Shown here: piece after piece, positions 60,708-64,000 of the stretch
Position numbering within the stretch: the first letter of the stretch is position 1
Layout: each line of letters starts with the position of its first letter
NCBI RefSeq assembly: GCF_900250075.1
Contig: NZ_LT977070.1
Span: 1,245,633 to 1,309,632 of the forward strand
DNA length: 64,000 nucleotides
Reading direction: 5' to 3'
Source: Cupriavidus taiwanensis
GTDB taxonomy: Bacteria; Pseudomonadota; Gammaproteobacteria; Burkholderiales; Burkholderiaceae
Notes under the pieces: model-generated
What the model saw: the letters and a program-made list of their open reading frames with translations, nothing else
What the model was told of the DNA's origin: nothing
Databases searched by the model: none
Position numbers and translations under genes: made by a program

Positions 60708-63029
60708 ATGAGCAGCAAGAACGGCGGTGATGCACCGCAACATGCCCCGAACAGTCCTGAAGCGCAGCTGCGCCTCGCCGCGCTGGAATACCACCGCAGC
60801 CCGACCAAGGGCAAGATCCAGGTCACCGCGACCAAGGCGCTGTCCAACCAGCGCGACCTGTCGCTGGCCTATTCGCCGGGCGTAGCGTACGCCTGCGAGG
60901 AAATCGCCAAGGATCCCGCCACCGCCGCCGAGTACACCTCGCGCGCCAACCTGGTGGCCGTGGTCACCAACGGCACCGCCGTGCTGGGGCTGGGCGACAT
61001 CGGCCCGCTCGCCGGCAAGCCGGTGATGGAGGGCAAGGGCTGCCTGTTCAAGAAGTTCGCCGGCATCGACGTGTTCGACATCGAGCTCGATGCGCGCGAT
61101 CCGGACAAGATCGTCGAAATCGTCGCCGCGCTGGAGCCCACGCTGGGCGGCGTCAACCTGGAAGACATCAAGGCGCCCGAGTGCTTCTACATCGAGCAGA
61201 AGCTGCGCGAGCGCATGAACATCCCCGTCTTCCATGACGACCAGCACGGCACCGCGATCATCTCGGCGGCGGCGCTGCTGAACGGCCTGAAGGTGGTCGG
61301 CAAGGACATCGCCAAGGTGAAGATGGCGGTGTCGGGCGCCGGCGCCGCCGCGATCGCCTGCCTCGACACCATGGTCAGCCTCGGCGTGAAGCGCGAGAAC
61401 GTCTCGGTGGTCGATTCCAAGGGCGTGATCTATGTCGGCCGCGACGCCAACATGGAAGCCAACAAGGCCCGCTACGCGCAGGACACCTCGGCGCGCACGC
61501 TGGCCGACATCGTCAAGGGCGCCGACGTCTTCCTGGGCTGCTCGACCGCCGGCGTGCTGACCGCCGAGATGGTCAAGACCATGGCCGAGCGGCCCATCAT
61601 CCTGGCGCTGGCCAACCCCGAGCCCGAGATCCGCCCGGAAGTGGCCAAGGCCGCGCGCCCGGACTGCATCATCGCCACCGGCCGTTCGGACTACCCGAAC
61701 CAGGTCAACAACGTGCTGTGCTTCCCGTACATCTTCCGCGGCGCGCTCGATTGCGGCGCCACCAAGATCACGGAAGCGATGAAGCTGGCCTGCGTCAAGG
61801 CTATCGCCGAGCTGGCCGAGGCCGAGCTGAACGACGCCGTGGCCGCGGCCTACGGCGGCCGTGAGCTGAAGTTCGGCCCGGACTACATCATCCCGACGCC
61901 GTTCGACCAGCGCCTGATCGAGAAGATCGCGCCGGCGGTGGCCAAGGCGGCCGAAGAGTCCGGCGTGGCCACGCGCCCGATCAAGGACCTGGAAGCCTAT
62001 CGCCAGCAGCTGTCGACCTACGTCTACCACACCGGCCTGATCATGAAGCCGGTGTTCTCGGCCGCCAAGGCCGCGCCCAAGCGCGTGGCCTATGCCGAGG
62101 GCGAGGAAGAGCGCGTGCTGCGCGCGGTGCAGTCGGTGGTCGACGAAGGCCTGGCACGCCCGATCCTGATCGGCCGCCCGCACGTGATCCAGATGCGCAT
62201 CGACAAGGCTGGCCTGCGCCTGAAGCCGGGCGTGGACTTCGAGCTGATCAACCCCGAGGACGACCCGCGCTACCGCGCATACCACGAGGCCTACCACGCG
62301 CTGCGCGGCCGCGACGGCGTGACCCCGGACATGGCCAAGGTGGCGCTGCGCCGCTCCAACACGCTGATCGGCACCATGCTGATGCACATGGGCGACGCCG
62401 ACGCGCTGCTATGCGGCACGGTGGGCCGCTTCGAGGCGCACCTCGAGCACGTGCGCGACGTGATCGGCCTGGCGCCGGGCGCGCATGTGTTCGCGGCGAT
62501 GAACGCGCTGATGCTGGAGAAGTACACGCTGTTCATCACCGACACCTTCGTCAACGACGACCCCAGCGCGGAACAGCTGGCGGCCATCACCCAGCTGGCC
62601 GCGGAAGAAATCGCCCGCTTCGGCCTGCAGCCCAAGGTGGCGCTGATGTCGCACTCGATGTTCGGCTCGTCGACGCGCCCGTCGGCGCGCAAGATGCGCG
62701 AGGCCGCGCAGATCCTCGCGCGCGAGGCGCCTCACCTGGAGGTGGAAGGCGAGATGCAGGGCGATGCCGCGCTGGTCGAGGACGTGCGCCGCCACTTCCT
62801 GCCGTCGACCAAGCTGGCCGGCAGCGCCAACCTGCTGGTGATGCCGACGCTGGACGCCGCCAACATTGCCTTCAACCTGCTCAAGATCACGGGCGGGCAG
62901 GGCGTGACGGTGGGCCCGATCCTGCTGGGCGCGGCCAAGCCGGTGCACATCCTCAACCCGCAGGCCACCACGCGCCGGATCGTCAATATGACGGCCGTCG
63001 CCGTGGCCGAGTGCAACGCGGTGCGCTGA
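60708..63029 (+). CDS. maeB: NADP-dependent malic enzyme with phosphotransacetylase-like domain
   Basis: The product (773 residues from the ATG at 60708) decarboxylates malate to pyruvate with NADP. The malic domain starts at residue ~18 ([33 protein letters not shown]) with [19 protein letters not shown] metal region, [11 protein letters not shown] and Rossmann motif [13 protein letters not shown]. The C-terminal ~330 residues are a phosphate acetyltransferase-like domain ([17 protein letters not shown]) that is thought to bind acetyl-CoA as a regulator. An ATG at 60660 is in frame; the later one is closer to the conserved start. Confidence 0.94.
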   Translation: MSSKNGGDAPQHAPNSPEAQLRLAALEYHRSPTKGKIQVTATKALSNQRDLSLAYSPGVAYACEEIAKDPATAAEYTSRANLVAVVTNGTAVLGLGDIGPLAGKPVMEGKGCLFKKFAGIDVFDIELDARDPDKIVEIVAALEPTLGGVNLEDIKAPECFYIEQKLRERMNIPVFHDDQHGTAIISAAALLNGLKVVGKDIAKVKMAVSGAGAAAIACLDTMVSLGVKRENVSVVDSKGVIYVGRDANMEANKARYAQDTSARTLADIVKGADVFLGCSTAGVLTAEMVKTMAERPIILALANPEPEIRPEVAKAARPDCIIATGRSDYPNQVNNVLCFPYIFRGALDCGATKITEAMKLACVKAIAELAEAELNDAVAAAYGGRELKFGPDYIIPTPFDQRLIEKIAPAVAKAAEESGVATRPIKDLEAYRQQLSTYVYHTGLIMKPVFSAAKAAPKRVAYAEGEEERVLRAVQSVVDEGLARPILIGRPHVIQMRIDKAGLRLKPGVDFELINPEDDPRYRAYHEAYHALRGRDGVTPDMAKVALRRSNTLIGTMLMHMGDADALLCGTVGRFEAHLEHVRDVIGLAPGAHVFAAMNALMLEKYTLFITDTFVNDDPSAEQLAAITQLAAEEIARFGLQPKVALMSHSMFGSSTRPSARKMREAAQILAREAPHLEVEGEMQGDAALVEDVRRHFLPSTKLAGSANLLVMPTLDAANIAFNLLKITGGQGVTVGPILLGAAKPVHILNPQATTRRIVNMTAVAVAECNAVR

Positions 63030-63053
63030 TCCGCCGCGAAGCCTTCGCCATGC

Positions 63054-63083
63054 AAAAGGCCGGGTCCATGACCCGGCCTTTTT
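63054..63083 (+). terminator. Rho-independent terminator after maeB
   Basis: Thirteen-base stem AAAAGGCCGGGTC/GACCCGGCCTTTT with a CAT loop and T tail. Confidence 0.94.
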
Positions 63084-63132
63084 GTTTGTTGCCCCGCCGC
63101 ATCCGTGCGGCCAGGGACGGTTGGGGTGATGG

Positions 63133-63378
63133 CTATTGCAGCACGTTGTACTGCTCGCGCATGACCACGATGATCGATTTTGCCGCCGCGAGCTGGTGGC
63201 CCAGGTTGTCGACGGACTCCTGCGGGAAATCGACTTCCGCGCTCCAGTTGCAACCGGTATGGTCAGGCTGGTGCATTCGCACCGCGTGCAGCTCGCATTC
63301 GCCGCACTCGGGGTTGTTGTCGAGGCACTGGTTCAGGATGGCCATCAGTTCCGAACGGGTCTTCGCGTATCGCCGCAT
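63133..63378 (-). CDS. Conserved hypothetical protein, 81 residues
   Basis: The small protein begins MRRYAKTRSELMAILNQ and contains a cysteine cluster (CLDNNPECGECELHAVRMH) and CNWSAEVDFPQES. Four cysteines and nearby histidines could bind a metal, but no known family is recognised. GAGGTGACAC precedes the ATG, a good site. It lies between the maeB terminator and the porin on the opposite strand to maeB. Confidence 0.72.
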   Translation of the reverse strand: MRRYAKTRSELMAILNQCLDNNPECGECELHAVRMHQPDHTGCNWSAEVDFPQESVDNLGHQLAAAKSIIVVMREQYNVLQ

Positions 63379-63551
63379 GTGTCACCTCGCTGTCATGGTT
63401 TTTGAGGCCTGGAACACCAATCTAGGAAGCGCGCCGGGGCCAATCCAATTGAATCCGCCTATGGAGCGGCAGCTTCTCATGTGGCACTGCGTGGCGCAGT
63501 GCAGCATTGCGCGGCAACGGCGGGTGGCGCGCGCGCCGCCCCGCGGGCCAT

Positions 63552-63577
63552 GAAAAAAGCCCGCCGAAAGGCGGGCT
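63552..63577 (-). terminator. Rho-independent terminator after the porin gene
   Basis: Eight-base stem AGCCCGCC/GGCGGGCT with GAAA loop and a plus-strand A-run, ending the minus-strand porin transcript. Confidence 0.9.
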
Positions 63578-63606
63578 CCAGTGCTGCCGGTGACGCGCTC
63601 AGCGCA

Positions 63607-64000
63607 TCAGAACTTGTGGCGCACGCCCACGCCGAAGGTATCGCCGTGCTCGATGCCGGTGATCTTGTCGTAGTAGTAGGCGGCGTACACGTCGGTGCGC
63701 TTGGACAGGTTGTAGTCGTAGGCGACGGCAAAGGTATTGCGCTTGAAATCGCCCAGCGAGTTGTCGACCTTGCCGTAGGCATACGAAGCCAGCAGGTTGC
63801 CGGCGCCGATGGGCACCGAGGCGCCGAACTGGCCGTCGATGTGCTTGATGTCGCCGGACGGCGCGGTGGTGGCGCGGGTCTTGATGTACTGGCCCTGCGC
63901 GAACAGCTTGACCAACTTGAAGTCATAGGACAGGCCGATCTGTGCGGCGTCCTGGCGCGACAGGCCGATGTCGGACATGTCGGTCGGCACGCTGTTGAAT
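63607..64000 (-). CDS. Gram-negative porin, C-terminal part (cut by window edge)
   Basis: The last ~130 residues of a general outer-membrane porin are present; the gene continues beyond the right edge. Alternating beta strands are clear (AQIGLSYDFKLVKLFAQGQY, NTFAVAYDYNLSKRTDVYAA) and the chain ends in phenylalanine (VGVRHKF), the signal for the outer-membrane assembly machinery. Loop sequences such as GEHGDTFG-like turns fit the trimeric porins of beta-proteobacteria. Substrate cannot be inferred from this part. Confidence 0.92.
   Translation of the reverse strand, partial: FNSVPTDMSDIGLSRQDAAQIGLSYDFKLVKLFAQGQYIKTRATTAPSGDIKHIDGQFGASVPIGAGNLLASYAYGKVDNSLGDFKRNTFAVAYDYNLSKRTDVYAAYYYDKITGIEHGDTFGVGVRHKF

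Noticed and set aside
60600..62387. Minus-strand open frame (595 codons) antisense to maeB
   Set aside because: Composition of an antisense shadow (His/Gln/Arg/Val-rich) with no motif; maeB is unambiguous.
1..64000. CRISPR arrays, insertion sequences, phage genes or integrase next to the four tRNA genes
   Set aside because: No regularly spaced repeats, transposase or integrase motifs were seen; tRNA genes have no 3'-end duplicates nearby.

Overview
The window is GC-rich and densely coded. Its gene content points to a beta-proteobacterium of the Burkholderiaceae, most like Cupriavidus or Ralstonia. The supports are the conserved block rph-rdgB-hemW / yicC-gmk-rpoZ-spoT-greB, a short 67-residue RpoZ, a BMP-type purine-nucleoside importer, an LpxO-type lipid A hydroxylase and a Gram-negative porin. 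This placement is inference from gene content; no database search was possible. I see no rRNA, CRISPR array, insertion sequence, prophage or plasmid-type origin, so this reads as ordinary chromosome.

Bases 1-6609 hold a nicotinate (vitamin B3) catabolic locus: the end of maleate isomerase (nicE), N-formylmaleamate deformylase (nicD), 2,5-dihydroxypyridine dioxygenase (nicX), maleamate amidohydrolase (nicF), a TetR regulator (nicS-like), a molybdopterin hydroxylase large subunit (nicB-like) and a MarR regulator (nicR-like). Catalytic residues of NicD, NicX and NicF sit at the spacings expected for active enzymes. The iron-sulfur partner of NicB is not in the window. Bases 6776-10019 carry an EamA transporter, an atypical short-chain dehydrogenase, methylglyoxal synthase and a quinone oxidoreductase. 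Bases 10089-15286 (minus) are a nucleoside ABC importer plus a DUF1232 gene, followed by a pirin. Bases 16760-20674 are an osmoprotectant-type ABC importer behind a strong promoter and an unusually long structured leader.

Bases 22112-32187 are the conserved core. A minus-strand run reads Ser/Thr kinase, PP2C phosphatase, rph, rdgB, hemW, and is divergent from yicC, gmk, rpoZ and spoT; greB is convergent with spoT. tRNA-Arg(ACG) and initiator tRNA-fMet follow, each with a near-consensus promoter. tRNA-Ser(TGA) lies before this block and tRNA-Thr(CGT) lies near base 55450.

From 32583 to 55364 the content is mixed: a PKHD hydroxylase with a Fur-like box, two MocR-type regulators each divergent from a small gene, lpxO, a PAS-PAS-GGDEF cyclase, two flavoproteins, lipoproteins, a degenerate trypsin-like protein, a FapA-like DUF342 protein, a CapA-like protein, a berberine-bridge-type oxidase and a PPK2. 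Bases 55626-63029 are central metabolism (fbp, pepN, maeB). The right edge cuts through a porin gene.

The most unexplained items are the structured 375-base leader before the osmoprotectant operon, the protease-like protein that has lost all three catalytic residues, the kinase/phosphatase pair placed ahead of RNA and nucleotide quality-control genes, and a terminator-ended intergenic unit near 51040-51203.
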